A DNA stretch of 64,000 nt, taken from contig NC_081861.1 in assembly GCF_963259705.1 (NCBI RefSeq), positions 111,072,102 to 111,136,101 on the forward strand. Reading direction: 5' to 3'. A program made the position numbers and the translations under genes. This DNA comes from Myotis daubentonii. Its lineage: Eukaryota; Chordata; Mammalia; Chiroptera; Vespertilionidae. Below the pieces are notes generated by a model. It was not told the DNA's origin. It was given only the letters and a program-made list of their open reading frames with translations, and did no database searches. Each line of letters opens with the position of its first letter. Positions within the stretch are counted from its first letter, which is position 1. Below are positions 45,685 through 57,779 of the stretch, one piece after another.

Positions 45685-46133
45685 GTGTGGACAGGAGATA
45701 AGTACCTTAATCTTAAAGAGAACATTTTGGTAGCCAGTGTAACGTGAGAGCCTATTTCTATTTTATCTGGTAGACAACGCATTTATCATTAACAGTAGGA
45801 CTGATAGCAATAAATCAAAGCCCCAGTAATTGAAGATCTGAGCAGGAGGAACAAAACACTAGCCATCTGAACAGACACTGGGACAACAGATTCTGGGTTA
45901 CATCCTCTAAAAAGGCGTTATTTCATGGAATCAACTGTTCTATTGCAGCTATTTTTACCTTGGCTATATGATAGTCTCAATAAGCATTGAAAAAATTGCT
46001 GATGTAAGGGCTCCACCTCAGACCAATGAGATCAGAATATCGGCTCCAACCCCAATATTTTCATCGATCTCCCCCACGTGAATTTATTGGGCAATGTTAT
46101 TGGAAATAAATCGGAGTGAGAAGAGATAGATCT
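45683..46133. other. No gene or repeat recognised
   Basis: Apparently unique sequence. Confidence 0.5.
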
Positions 46134-46320
46134 TATTTGATTCCAGCTCATCTATCTATTGGCTGTGCAGTCCCAGTTTTAGTAAAGCTCTCTAAACCTC
46201 AGTTTTGTCATCTATAAAATAAGGATAAATTGTCCTGAAATTATTGTGTAAAAGAAATAGGATAAAGCACGTGAAGATCCCAAAACATCACTGTCCTAGT
46301 TAAAATTTAGTGCTACTTTA
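46134..46320 (+). mobile_element. MIR SINE fragment, sense
   Basis: 'attggctgtgcagtcccag' and 'cctcagttttgtcatctata' correspond to the MIR core ('cagtttcctcatctgtaaaa'). Followed by 'aaataaggataaattg'. Ancient and diverged; limits are approximate. Confidence 0.6.
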
Positions 46321-46824
46321 CCAAAATGAACTTTGCATATTTCAGTTTATATCACTGGGTGATAAATTGGAAAACTTTTTAGGGGAGAACTGTGCTTCGA
46401 TTTGAGGTAAAAAGTTTATTCAGTAATACTGATAAAATATCTCTCAAGAATGATACTGTAGAACATTGATTACTTCTGAAAAGTAAAAACACTGGGTTTC
46501 AACCACATTATGAACATTTAATAATCCATACATCCCCCAAGCACTTAACAGCTGTAACAGTTTTCTCCTATCTCAAGTGGATAACATATGACCCACTAAC
46601 CCCACCAGTTTGCAATAAAACAATAAATCTAAGAATACAGTTTATTATTTTTATGTATAATCACAAAACTACTATAAAGCTTCTGGGATCTTTTACAAGG
46701 ATTAAATCCCATTTTATGATAATTAAATGATCCTGCTATAAGAATTAAATGGCATCTATCAAGACCTCAGTTCATTATTATTTTACCCAAATGTTATTGT
46801 AAATGAATACTTTTTTATCTTATA
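46321..46824. other. No gene or repeat recognised; AT-rich
   Basis: No open frame or motif of note. Confidence 0.5.
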
Positions 46825-47001
46825 CTAGAGGCCTGATGCATGAAATTTGGGCAAGAGTAGGCCTTCCTTCCCCCGGCTGCCGGCACCAGCTTCCCTCTGG
46901 CAACCTGAACTCAGGCCTCCCTCACAGCCCCAGCTTCGTCAGGAAGGTTGTCCTGAAGGACGTCCAGTCTAATTAGCATATTATGCTTTTATTATTATAG
47001 A
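46825..47001 (-). mobile_element. Non-autonomous HeliBat-type Helitron, 177 bp
   Basis: On the minus strand it starts TC at 47001-47000 (TCTATAATAATAAAAGCATA) and ends ...CTAG at 46825. Next to the CTAG end is an imperfect palindrome (GATGCATGAAATTT on plus), fitting the terminal hairpin. Its start abuts the CTAG end of the next Helitron with no base between them. Confidence 0.85.
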
Positions 47002-48457
47002 CTAGAGGCCCGGTGCACAAAAATTTGTGCACTCGGGGGGGTGGGGGGGTCCCTCAGCCCGGCCTGTGCACTCTCACAGTCTGGGGCCCCTCGGGAGATA
47101 ACGACCTGCTGGCTTAGGCCTGCTCCCAGGTGGCAGAGGGCAGGCCCAATCCCTAGGTGCAGCCCCTGCTCGGGCTCAGAGCAGGGCTGATTGGGGAGTT
47201 GGGGCGCCGCCCCTTTCATGCACAGAGCAGGGCGGATCGGGAGGTTGTGATGCCACCCTCAGTCACGCTCAGAGTAGGGCCGATTGGGGGGTTGGGGCAC
47301 CGCCCCCTGTCACACACAAGGCAGGGTTGATGGGGAGGTTGCGGCGCCACCCCCTGTCACGCACAGAGCAGGGTCAATCACGGGGTTGGGGAGCTCCCCC
47401 CTGTCACTCACAGAGTAGGGCCAATAGGGGAGTTGGGGCACCGCCACCTGTCACACACAGAGCAGGGCAGATCAGGGGGTTGGGGCGCCACCCTCTATCA
47501 CCCACAGAGCAGGGCCGATTCAAGGGGTTGGGGCCTGCACGCTGTCACACACAGGGGGTTGGGGCACCTTCCCCTGTCATGAACAGAGCAGGGAAGATAG
47601 GGAAGTTGTGGCCCCGCACCCTGTAACACACAGAGCCGCAGGGCAACCAGGGGGTTGGTGAGCTCTCCCCTATCAGGCACAGAGCAGGGCTGATCAGGGG
47701 ATTGGGGTGCCTTCCCTGGTCACAAACAGAGCAGGGCGGATAGGGAGGTTGTGGCCCCGCCCCTTGTCACACACTGAGCCGCAGGGCGATCAGGGGGTTT
47801 GGGCACTGCCCCCTGTCACGCTGATCCCGGTGCTGGGAGGCAGGGGCCGGCTGGTTTGCCCTGAAGGGTGTCCTGGATCAGGGTGGGGGTCTCCACTGAG
47901 GTGCCTGGCCAGCCTGGGTGAGGGGATAATGGCTGTTTGCAGCTGGTCACACCCCCTTCAGGGTGGGGGTCCCCACTGGGGTGCCTGGCCAGTCTGGGTG
48001 AGGGGCTGAGGGCTGTTTTCAGGTTGGCGGGTGACGGAAGCTCCCAACCACTCTTTTTTTTCTTTTTTCTTTATTCTGGGCCAGCTTTAGCTCTGAGGCT
48101 CCAGCTCTTAGGCCTCCGCTGCTGAAAGCAGGTATCTGGTTTGTTTGTGTTCTATAATCGAAACAATGTGTAACTCCAGCTCTGAGATCCAGGCTCGTTG
48201 AAAGCAGGTTTCTGGGGTTTTGTTTAGCTTCTATATTTGTTACAGTGTTTCAAACTGCAGGCTCAGAGGCTGGCAAGGCAGGCGGGGAATGTTGGTTTCC
48301 TCCGTCACTGAAGCAAGCAAGCCTCATGTTAGTTTCAAGATGCCTGACTGCCAGCCGCCATCTTGGCTGGCAGTTAATTTGCATATCGCCCTGATTTGCC
48401 AATGGGAAGGGTAGCGGTTGTACGCTAATTACCATGTTTCTCTTTTATTAGATAGGA
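47002..48457 (-). mobile_element. HeliBat-type Helitron with internal minisatellite, 1.46 kb
   Basis: On the minus strand it begins TCCTATCTAATAAAAGAGAA at 48457 and ends CTAG at 47002, with GTGCACAAATTTTTGTGCAC forming a near-perfect terminal hairpin stem at about 47012-47031. It carries no RepHel coding sequence. The interior includes a GC-rich tandem repeat (47150-47825) and unique GC-rich sequence. Confidence 0.87.
47150..47825. repeat. GC-rich minisatellite, ~46-bp unit, about 14 copies
   Basis: Units follow the pattern 'ggttggggcgcc', 'gccccctgtcac', 'acacagagcaggg', 'cgatcaggg' with a period near 46-47 bp. Copies differ by substitutions and small indels. It lies wholly inside the Helitron. 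Any open frames here result from the repeat. Confidence 0.92.
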
Positions 48458-48989
48458 ATTCATATTCCAGCTATTAAATGGCCCATGCATTTTTATGTAG
48501 CGAAATTATTAAGTCAGAAAACATAAGTTCAACCTGATATATATTTTGCTAATACTCCATTTTAAAGTTTTCAGATGTTCATTTGTAATTTCTATGACAT
48601 ATCCTATAACTTTTTTATCAAGCACAATTAATTCCATTAGGAAGACAGTGAAATGAATAAAAATGTCCAAACTATAGGTAACATATGCCTTACTTTCAAA
48701 CATTATGATTGATGTAATTAAAACCTCAGAGAAATTTCAAAACTATGTCATTTTATTATTTGCAATCATTAGTAAATATTCAAAATGACTTGGATTAAGG
48801 CTACAGTCCTCTGTAATAAATAAGAAATACAGCTACCATCTATTCCATAGATGATATCAGCAATTTTCTTTACATCAGCAATTTTAAATTAGTAACTTTA
48901 CTTAGTCAAACTTACTAATATCTCATTTATTAGTTCATAACTGAGTTTTATTAAAATCAATAGCAAAGAAGCAAGAAATTTTTCTAATA
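48458..48989. other. No gene or repeat recognised; AT-rich
   Basis: Apparently unique sequence. Confidence 0.5.
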
Positions 48990-49736
48990 TCTGTATATAT
49001 AAAAAGCTAACATGCTAAGTGTCTGACCATCCAACCTGTCGCTGTGACGAGCACAGACAACCAGGGAGCAGACACTCAACAAGGAGCTGCCATGACACAC
49101 ATGTTATGGGTTCACTCAGCGAGATAGACCACCAACTCAGAATTTAAATTTAAGAGCCTTTATTAAGCTGGCCAGCTGACTACAGTTACAGCACCCTGCT
49201 GAAGCAGAGGCTGAACTGCAGCGCAGATTACAGGAGTTACATTTTATTATTAAATTCTGTGGAGGCCCAGAGACAAATGTCTTTCAAATTCTGGGCCCCC
49301 CAATATGGAGAAAACTCTCTTTATTTATACTTTTCCAGTCCTTTGTCTCCAAAATTTGGAATGAGCCTTCCGAGCCTTCTGAGAAAGAAGGCCTGCATTC
49401 TGGGAAGGGGCCATGAGTCCATATCTCAAGGCTTGGCCTGATGTCAGTACCTTCCTATCTGTGTGTTTTAGGGACAGACAGCACAGCACAGCATGACCCG
49501 TCTGGCCAAAGCACCAGATATGCAGCCCAGAACAACACACTGGCCGGTACCACAGACCTGGCACCAACAAACCAACACTCAGCTTCTCCTAAGTGGGACA
49601 CAGACCCTGCCACCACCCCAGAGTGACATCCCATCAAATCACAGTCAACGCTGCCAAGAACCCATGGTGCAAAATGAGGTCCCCAGCCCAGCCCGGGAAA
49701 GGTTGCTGTGGGCACCGGATAATGATGTCACGTAGC
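48990..49736 (+). mobile_element. Possible Helitron 5' end with attached non-Helitron sequence
   Basis: TCTGTATATATAAAAAGCTA at 48990 is nearly the same as the 5' end of the Helitron at 50221 and is followed by the family-like 'aagtgtctgaccatccaacc'. No matching CTAG hairpin end was found within the next 750 bp. From about 49103 to 49260 the sequence resembles the end of an antisense LTR ('cctttattaagc', a reversed AATAAA). The right boundary is uncertain. Confidence 0.5.
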
Positions 49737-49825
49737 AACATCTGGCTTCCTCTCCCTAGCTTCTAGCCTCCTCGGTGTTTCTTCAGCCCAGGAATACAGG
49801 TGGAAATATATTACACTGTAACCAA

Positions 49826-50000
49826 ATGTCTGTGAGCATTTTCACATGCCTCATCTCATTTGATCCTCACAGAAGTCCCGGAGTAGGTAAATAGGAGATT
49901 CAGTGGAACCCTATTTTCTTTTCATTAGTTGGAACACGGAAATTTAGAAAGCTTAGAAACTTGCCCCAATTGAAAAGAAGAAATGGTGGACCTTGAAAAT
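49826..50000 (-). mobile_element. MIR SINE fragment, antisense
   Basis: 'catgcctcatctcatttgat', 'cctcacagaagtccc' and 'ggaaatttagaaagcttag' correspond to the reverse complement of the MIR core. Ancient; limits approximate. Confidence 0.65.
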
Positions 50001-50220
50001 GACTTCATGTACTCTCACTGTGCAGAATATAGTCAAACACTGCTGCAGTTAAATATTTTACCCTTTGTTCTCTCCCTGTGTGATATACAATAATAATCTG
50101 CTTCATGTTGATATTTACTGCTGTGTTGCTGACAATTACCTGAAAGAGAAGTTGGGGTGCTTCAATGGGCTGGAAACAGTTTAGCTAAATCAGAAAGCAG
50201 GTCTAATTAAGCAAGTTGAT
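50001..50220. other. No gene recognised
   Basis: Short unique stretch between MIR and Helitron. Confidence 0.5.
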
Positions 50221-50432
50221 TCTGTATATATAAAGGCTAGGTTGACTTGCGCATGCATGATACATATAAAGCTCTCACTGGTGCCAATTGCATGAGTGTG
50301 TTTCGAGCTGTCATTGTCAATCATGAATTTGGTTGACACTTTTATTATAGAGAAAGGGTGAATAGCAATATTAAGATATTTCTGCTAATTAATTTTCTTT
50401 CAATGTGCATGAATTTGTGCACTGGCCACTAG
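50221..50432 (+). mobile_element. Non-autonomous HeliBat-type Helitron, 212 bp
   Basis: Starts TCTGTATATATAAAGGCTAG and ends CACTGGCCACTAG. The 3' part ('tattatagagaaagggtgaa', 'ctaattaattttctttcaa') is nearly identical to the 3' end of the helicase-bearing Helitron at 11478, showing the same family. The palindromic 'gtgcatgaatttgtgcac' near 50405-50422 forms the terminal hairpin. Confidence 0.92.
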
Positions 50433-51438
50433 AGAAATATATTTTTCTTAACAGTCTAATGGACTCCTAGTGATGATATACCTGCAGACACCATCCACAA
50501 AATATATATTATCTATCATTCAGCACTAGGACATAGTTGATGTTTTTCCCAACTGTTTAAACAATTTATAGATGTCCTATTAGTCATTCAGTATCATTTA
50601 TTGTGGCAGTATAGGCCTAAGATGTTATGTTTCCCCCACTTATTTAGACATAGTTGTAAAAAGCATCCTGGTAAAGTAATTGAAGAGATTTCCAGTTATC
50701 TAAACAAGGATTATACTCAAATGCTTCTGAACAAATTTGGTATAGAACTTCATCCACAATGAAAATCTTAAATCACATGGTTAAATTATATTTCATTATT
50801 TAAATTCCACAATCAAATGAGAAACATTATTTAACTATAGCAATGAATGATATACATTTTATTTTAATAAATCAACATGCTATTTTCCATGAAGTCAAAA
50901 TTGTGATAAATTATAAAAGAAGATGAAAGATAGGTAGAAAATGCCAAAATATGGTATAAAGGATAAATCAAGGCCGTATACACACAAATATCATTTTTAA
51001 TATTTTTCAGGTTTAACTGTTGTCTAAGTGAATAAATTTGGGACACTTAACATGCAATTATTTCAGTCATCCCAATAACTGAAATGGATAAGCAGAACAA
51101 AAATTGCTTTAATTTATCAGTGATAGGTTCAAATCATCCTGAAAATGTTTAGTTTTCTATGTTATCTGTACTGATATCAAACACAGAATATCAAAAAGAG
51201 ACACCAAATTCATACACATTCAATTTTCACCCTCCTCCCCAACCTCTCTCTCTTTGTTAGATTTTCAGGCTACTAGGAAGTGTGCATTAACACACTTAAA
51301 ATTTGTTCTATTGTGACAAGAAATTTAAAAGGTTTGCATCAGAAAACAGGAGACTGCAAGGAAATATATTAATGTATTAATGTTAAAATATCTGCATCAC
51401 AATGTTAAAATATGTCCTCACTTTTAGGTTACTATAAT
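50433..51438. other. No gene or repeat recognised; AT-rich
   Basis: About 1 kb with only short open frames and no recognisable motif. Confidence 0.5.
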
Positions 51439-51864
51439 ATTATATACTATTTTTTTTCAGCTCTATTTCTTTTATTATTATTATTATTATTAGTTAAGGT
51501 ATTACAAATGTGTTCTCATCCCCCCCATTAACCCCCAACCTCCCCCCCACACACAAACTCATGCTCCCATCCCCCCGTTGTCCATGTCCATTGGTTTGGC
51601 TTATATACATGTATACAAGTCCTTCTGTTGATCTCTTCCCCTTACCCCCGCCCTCCCCTACTTTCCTTCTGGGGATTGATAGCCTGATCGCTGTTTCTCA
51701 GTCTTTGGGTCTGTCCCTTTTCATCAGTCTATGTTGTTCTCTATAATCCACAAATGAGTGAGATCATGTGGTATTTATCTTTCTCTGACTGGGTTATTTC
51801 ACTTAGCATAATGCTCTCCAGTTCCATCCATGACATTGCAAAAGGCAAGAGTTCCTTTTTTTTT

Positions 51865-54800
51865 TTACCGCAGCATAGTATTCCATTGTGTATATGTACC
51901 AATTTTTCTAATCCACTCATCTGCTGATGGGCACTTAGGCTGTTTCCAAATCTTAGCTATGGTGAATTGTGCTGGTATGAACATAGGGGTGCATATATCC
52001 TTTCTAATTGGTGTTTCTGGTTTCTTGGGATATATTCCTAGTAGTGGGATCACTGGGTCAAATGGGAGTTCCATTTTTAGTCTTCTGAGGTAGCTCCATA
52101 CTGTTCTCCACAGTGGCTGCACCAGTCTGCATTCCCACCAGCAGTGCAGAAGGGTTCCTTTTTCTCCACATCCTCTCCAACACTTGTTGTTTGTTGATTT
52201 GTTGATGATAGCCATTCTGACAGGTGTGAGATGATAACGCATTGTCGTTTTGATTTGCATCTCTCGTATAATTAGTGACTTTGAGCAGGTTTTCATATGT
52301 CTTTCGGCCTTCTGTATGTCCTCTTTCGAAAAGTGTCTATCTAGGTCCATTGCCCATTTTTTTATTGGATTGTTTATCTTCCTTTTGTTAAGTTTCATGA
52401 GATCCCTGTAAATGTTGGAAATTAAACCCTTATCTGTGGTATCATTGGTAAATATGTTCTCCCATGTAGTGGGTCTTCTTGTTGTTTTTTTGATGGTTTC
52501 CTTTGCTGTGCAGAAGCTTTTTATTTTCATGTAGTCCCATTTGTTTATTTTCTCTTTAGTTTCCATTGCCCTAGGAGCATTATCAGAGAAGAAATTCCTT
52601 CGGCATATGTTTGCGATTTCGCTGCCTGTGGATTCCTCTAGTATTTTTATGGTTTCCCATCTTACGTTTAAGTCTTTTATCCATTTTGAGTTTATTTTTG
52701 TGTATGGTGTGAGTTGGTGATCTAGTTTCATCCTTTTGCATGCATCTGTCCAATTTTCCCAACACCATTTATTGAAAAGACTGTCTTGACTCCATTGTAT
52801 GCTCTTGACTCCTTTGTCGAATATTAATTGGGCATAGTGGTTTGGGTCGATTTCTGGGGTCTCTATTCTATTCCATTGATCTATATGTCTGTTCTTGTGC
52901 CAGTACCAAGCTGGTTTAAGAACAGTGGCTTTGTAATACAGTTTGATATCTGGTATTGAGATCCCACCTACTTTGTTCTTTCTCAGGATTGCTGCAGCTA
53001 TTCGGGGCCTTTTTTTATTCCAGATGAATTTTTGGAATGTTTGTTCTAGATTTGTGAAATATGCCGTTGGTAATTTAATGGGGATTGCATTGAATCTATA
53101 AATTGCTTTGGGTAGTAGAGACATTTTGATGATGTTGATTCTACCAATCCATGAACACTGTATATTCTTCCATCTGTTTATGTCTTCCTCTATCTCTTTT
53201 TTCAGTGTCCTGTAGTTTTCAGCATATAAGTCTTTTACCTCCTTAGTTAAGTTTATTCCTAGGTATTTTAATTTTTTTGGTGCAATGGTAAATGGGATTG
53301 CTTCTGTAGTTTCACTTTCTGTAAGTTCACTATTGGTGTAAAGAAATGCCATGGATTTCTTAGCATTAATTTTGTATCCTGCTACATTGCCGAATTCATT
53401 CATTAAGTCTAATAATTTTTTGATGGAGTCTTTAGGGTTCTGTATGTACAGTATCATGTCATCTGCAAATAAGGACAGTTTTACTTCTTCTTTTCCAATC
53501 TGGATGCCTTTTATTTCTTCTTCGTGTCTGATCGCAATGGCTAGTACTTCCAGTACTATGTTGAACAGGAGTGGAGAGAGGGGGCATCCCTGTCTTGTTC
53601 CTGTTTTTAGGGGGAATGGTTTTAGTTTTTGCCCATTGATTATGATGTTGGCTGTGGGTTTGTCATATATGGCTTTTATTATGTTGAGGTATGATCCCTC
53701 AATTCCTATCTTGCTGAGATTTTTTATCAAGAAAGGGTGTTGGATTTTGTCAAATGCTTTCTCCGCATGAATTGATATGACTATGTGGTTTTTTTCTCTC
53801 AATTTGTTTATGTGATGTATCACGTTTATTGATTTGCGGATATTGTACCATCCTTGCATCCCTGGGATAAATCCTACTTGGTCATGGTGTATGATCTTTT
53901 TGATGTACTGCTGGATCCGATTTGCTAGGATTTTGTTGAGGATTTTGGCATCTATGTTCATGAGGGATATTGGCCCATAATTCTCTTTCATTGTATTGTC
54001 TTTATCTGGTTTTGGGATTAGGGTGATGTTGGCTTCATAGAATGAGTTGGGAAGTTCTCCTTCCTCTTGGATCTTTTGACATAGTCTGGGGAGGATAGGT
54101 TTTAGGTCATCCTTGAATGTTTGGTAAAACTCCCCTGTGAAGCCATCTGGCCCCGGGCGTTTGTTTGCTGGAAGCTTTTTGATTACTGCTTCGATTTCCT
54201 CCATAGTTATTGGCCTATTGAGATTTTTAGATTCTTCCTGGTTAAGTTTTGGAAGGTTGTATTTATCTAGGAATATGTCCATTTCCTCCAGGTTGTCTAG
54301 TTTGTTGGAGTAGAGTTGTTCATAGTATTTTCTAACAATCCTTTGTATTTATATGGGGTCTGTTGTTATTTCTCCTCTTTCATTTCTGATTTTGTTTATT
54401 TGGGTGCTCTCTCTTTGTTTCTTGGTGACCCTGGCTAGAGGTGTATCAATCTTGTTTATCCTTTCAAAGAACCAGCTCTTGGTTTTTTTGATCTTTTGTA
54501 TTGTTTTTTTGGTCTCTATGTCGTTTATCTCCGCTCTGATCTTTGTTATTTCCTTCCTTCTGCTTACAGTGGGCTTTTTTTGTTGCTCCCTTTCTAACTC
54601 TTCGAGTTGTAGAGTTAGGTCATTTATTCTCATTGTTTCTTGTTTCTTGCAGTAGGCTTGTAGAGCTATGAACTTTCCCCTCAAGACTGCTTTTGCTGTG
54701 TCCCATAGGTTTTGGATTGTTGTGTTTTCATTGTCATTTGTTGCCATGATGTTTTTTATTTCTTCTTTGATCTCACTGGTGACCCAGTCGTTGTTTAATA

Positions 54801-55563
54801 GCATGCTATTTAGTCTCCATGTGTTTGATTTTTTTGGATTGTTTTTGTTGTAATTGATTTCCAGTTTTATGCCTTTGTGGTCTGAGAAGATACTTGATAT
54901 GATTTCAATTTTCTTGAATTTGAAGAGACTTTGTCAGTGACCCAATATATGGTCTATCTTTGAAGATGACAAATGTGCACCTGAGGAGAATGTATATTCT
55001 GTGGCTTTGGGGTGAAATGTTCTGAAGATGTCAATTAATTCCATCTGATCTAGTGAGTCATTTAGGATTGATGTTTCTTTGCTGAGTTTCTGTTTAGAGG
55101 ATTTGTCCAGTGGAGATAATGGGGTGTTAAGGTCCCCTACTATGATTGTATTGCTGTCAATCTCTCCCTTGATCTTCTCCAGAAGATTTCTTACGTATTT
55201 GGGTGCTCCTATATTGGGTGCATATATATTTACCAGAGTTATTTCTTCTTGTTGGACTGCTCCCTTTAGTATTATGAAGTGGCCTTCTTGATCTCTTTTT
55301 ATGTCCTTCACTTTGAGATCTAATTTGTCAGATATAAGTATTGCTACCCCGGCTTTTTTTTCACTTCCATTGGCCTGAAAAACCTTTTTCCATCCCTTCA
55401 CCATCAGTCTGTGTGCGTCTTTTTTTCTGAGGTGGGTTTCCTGTAGACAGCAGATATATGGGTCATGTTTTCTTATCCACTCATTTACCCTATGCCTTTT
55501 GACTGGGGAATTTAATCCATTTACATTTAAAGTTATTATTGATAGAAACTTGTTAGTCGCCAT
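51865..55563 (-). pseudogene. L1 ORF2 with two nonsense codons and a 3' frameshift
   Basis: Endonuclease from [18 protein letters not shown] at 55563, with QETHL, GDLNTPL and [10 protein letters not shown]. The codon after ILGH is a stop (54934-54936). The same frame then continues to a second stop (54349-54351, in place of a glutamate), and then runs open for 805 codons. Those 805 codons include [42 protein letters not shown] near 53480-53455, and the cysteine-rich [18 protein letters not shown]. The last part is broken by a homopolymer change near 51865. All three pieces are in one frame, so only a few changes separate it from a complete frame, but it is inactive as it stands. Confidence 0.95.
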
Positions 55564-55613
55564 TTTTGTTCTTTACCGCTGCGTTCCTTCTTTGTTTCCT
55601 GTTTTTTTTCTAT

Positions 55614-56541
55614 TTACAGCAGACCCTTTAGCATTTCTTGCATTGCTGGTTTGGTTGTAATAAACTCCTGTAGACCGTTTTTGTCTGTGAAGCTCCTGAT
55701 TTGACCCTCAATTTTGATTGATAGCCTCGCTGGGTATAGTATTCTTGGATTCAGACCCTTCCTTTGCATGACTTTGTATATTTCATTCCATTCCCTTCTT
55801 GGCTGATGTGTTTCTGTTGAGAAATCGGTCGCTAGTCTGATGGGGGATCCTTTGTAGGTAACTTTCTGTCTCTCTCTGGCTGCTTTTAAGATTCTTGCTT
55901 TGTCGTTGGTGTTTGCCAATTTAATTATTATGTGCCTTGGTGTCGGTCTTTTCGGCTTCATTTTGTTTGGGACTCTGTGAGCTTCTTGGATTTGTGTGAG
56001 TTTTTTCCTCCCTATATCAGGGAAATTTTCTTTTACTATTTTTTCAAACAAGTTTTCTATTCCTTGCTCAGTTTCCTCTCCTTCTGGCACCCCTATTATT
56101 CGGATGTTGTTTCGTTTAGCATTGTCCCAGAGTTCTCTTAGGCTCTCCTCCTGCTTTTTAATTTTTTTTTTCTAGAAGCTGTTCTGTTTAGGTATTTTTT
56201 CCTACCTTGTCTTCTAGCTCGCTGATGCGGTCCTCTGCTTCTTCTAGTCTACTGTTGATGCTTTCTATTGAGTTCTTTATGGCAGTGATGTCGTTTTTCA
56301 TTTCTTCTTGGTTTCTCTTCATTTCCTCTTGGTTCTTCTTCATTTCCTCTTGGTTCCTACACATACTGTTGAATTGGTCTTCCATTCTTTTCATCCACCT
56401 TATGGCCATTACTCTGAATTCTTTCTCTGACAGGTTGCTTGCCTCCATTGCCTCCATTTCGTTTACTTCCTTTTCTGATGATGGCTGTTTTTCTTTCATA
56501 TTTGGGTTGGTTCTTTGTTTCACCATGATTCCTCTTCTCAA
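55614..56541 (-). pseudogene. L1 ORF1, frameshifted
   Basis: Two pieces in different frames: coiled-coil part (56541-56188) and RNA-binding part (56090-55614, with RPTPRHIIIKLANTNDKARIL and ARLSIKIEGQIRSF). The frameshift lies around the A-run at 56160-56180. The coiled coil carries three consecutive NQEEMK(K/R/N) heptads. The 5' start MRRGIMVKQRTNPNMKE differs from the MGRQRNPQRK start of the other L1s. Confidence 0.9.
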
Positions 56542-57779
56542 GGTGTTTGGTTATGTAGTTTTCTCTCTGCTGCGCTGATTCAAAGGCAAAAATACAACAC
56601 AACAAGGCACAGCGTACAAGGCACCAAACTAAATGCATTCACGATATTAATAACCCCAAGTAAAGGTGACCCCCCCAAGCGAAGAGAATTAGGGGATAAA
56701 GAAGAAAAAAGAGAAAAAGATTAAAGAGAAAAATAAAAAACAAAAAGGAGTGCCGAAATGAGATTGGGAAAAGGGAGAGAAAAAAAAACAAAAAGACTAA
56801 AAAAACAAACAAACAAAAAACAACAACAACAACAAAAAAAAATTAAGAGAATGAAATAGAGGTGGGGAAGAGGCTATTTGTATGGGGAGAGTGAGGTATT
56901 GGAAATTAGATATATAAGTAGGGTGAAATTTAGACAGTGGGTAGAAAGAAGGAATCGGTAAAATCCAAAGCAGGAATAGGGTAAGAGAAACAGGACAACA
57001 AAAGGGGAAAAGTGAGGAAGAGAGTTTTGGCTTAAGGGTAAATGTGAGATAGAGAGAAATGATGCTAAAGGAACAATGAGAATAGAGTGTAGAACACTAA
57101 TCCCAAAATAAAATAAAGAAAAAAAATAATACTAAAAATGACACTTGAAAAAATGGTAAAAGGATAGCAATAATACTGGTTAAAAAAATGTAGTAATTAA
57201 AAAGGTAAAATCAGGTGATGAAAAAAAAATAAAAAATAAAAATAAAATAAAATAGGTTCTTGATGAAATGGTGAAAAAAGAATTTAAAAAAATATATATA
57301 TAAAAACATTCGGAAGTGAAGGTGCTTCAGATCTTCCACTCTTCTTTTTGGCATGCCTCAGTCCTGCCAGGCATTCAGGGGAGTGTTGAACTTCCCTGCG
57401 ATACACTGTCCCTCCGTGCAGTAAACCACAGACCTGATTTTAAGGCAGGTTGTATTTGTTTACCAGACTGCCTTTATTTGTGATTGCAAAAGAGACAGTT
57501 CGTGGCTCTGCCTCTGGGTGGCAGTGTGTCTGGATTGACCTCGGAGGCTATAAGTCCTCTCTATCAGTAGGGTTTTGTTTTTGTTTTCCTCTATGGTATT
57601 TGGAACTGGTTTGGGAAAGACCACTGCCCAGAGCTGGTTCCTTGCCACTGTCCGCTGTTTCCCAGGCTCCCCAAAAAGAACTTTCCCCTACAGGCTCTGC
57701 GAATGACCCCAACTGGGGAATCCCATGCACTGGGTTTAATAATCAAATGCACGGATCAAAGGGGAACTGTAACAAGAGC

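Noticed and set aside
47150..47825. Possible CRISPR array or centromeric satellite
   Set aside because: Units are contiguous and diverged with no unique spacers, and the array sits inside a Helitron.
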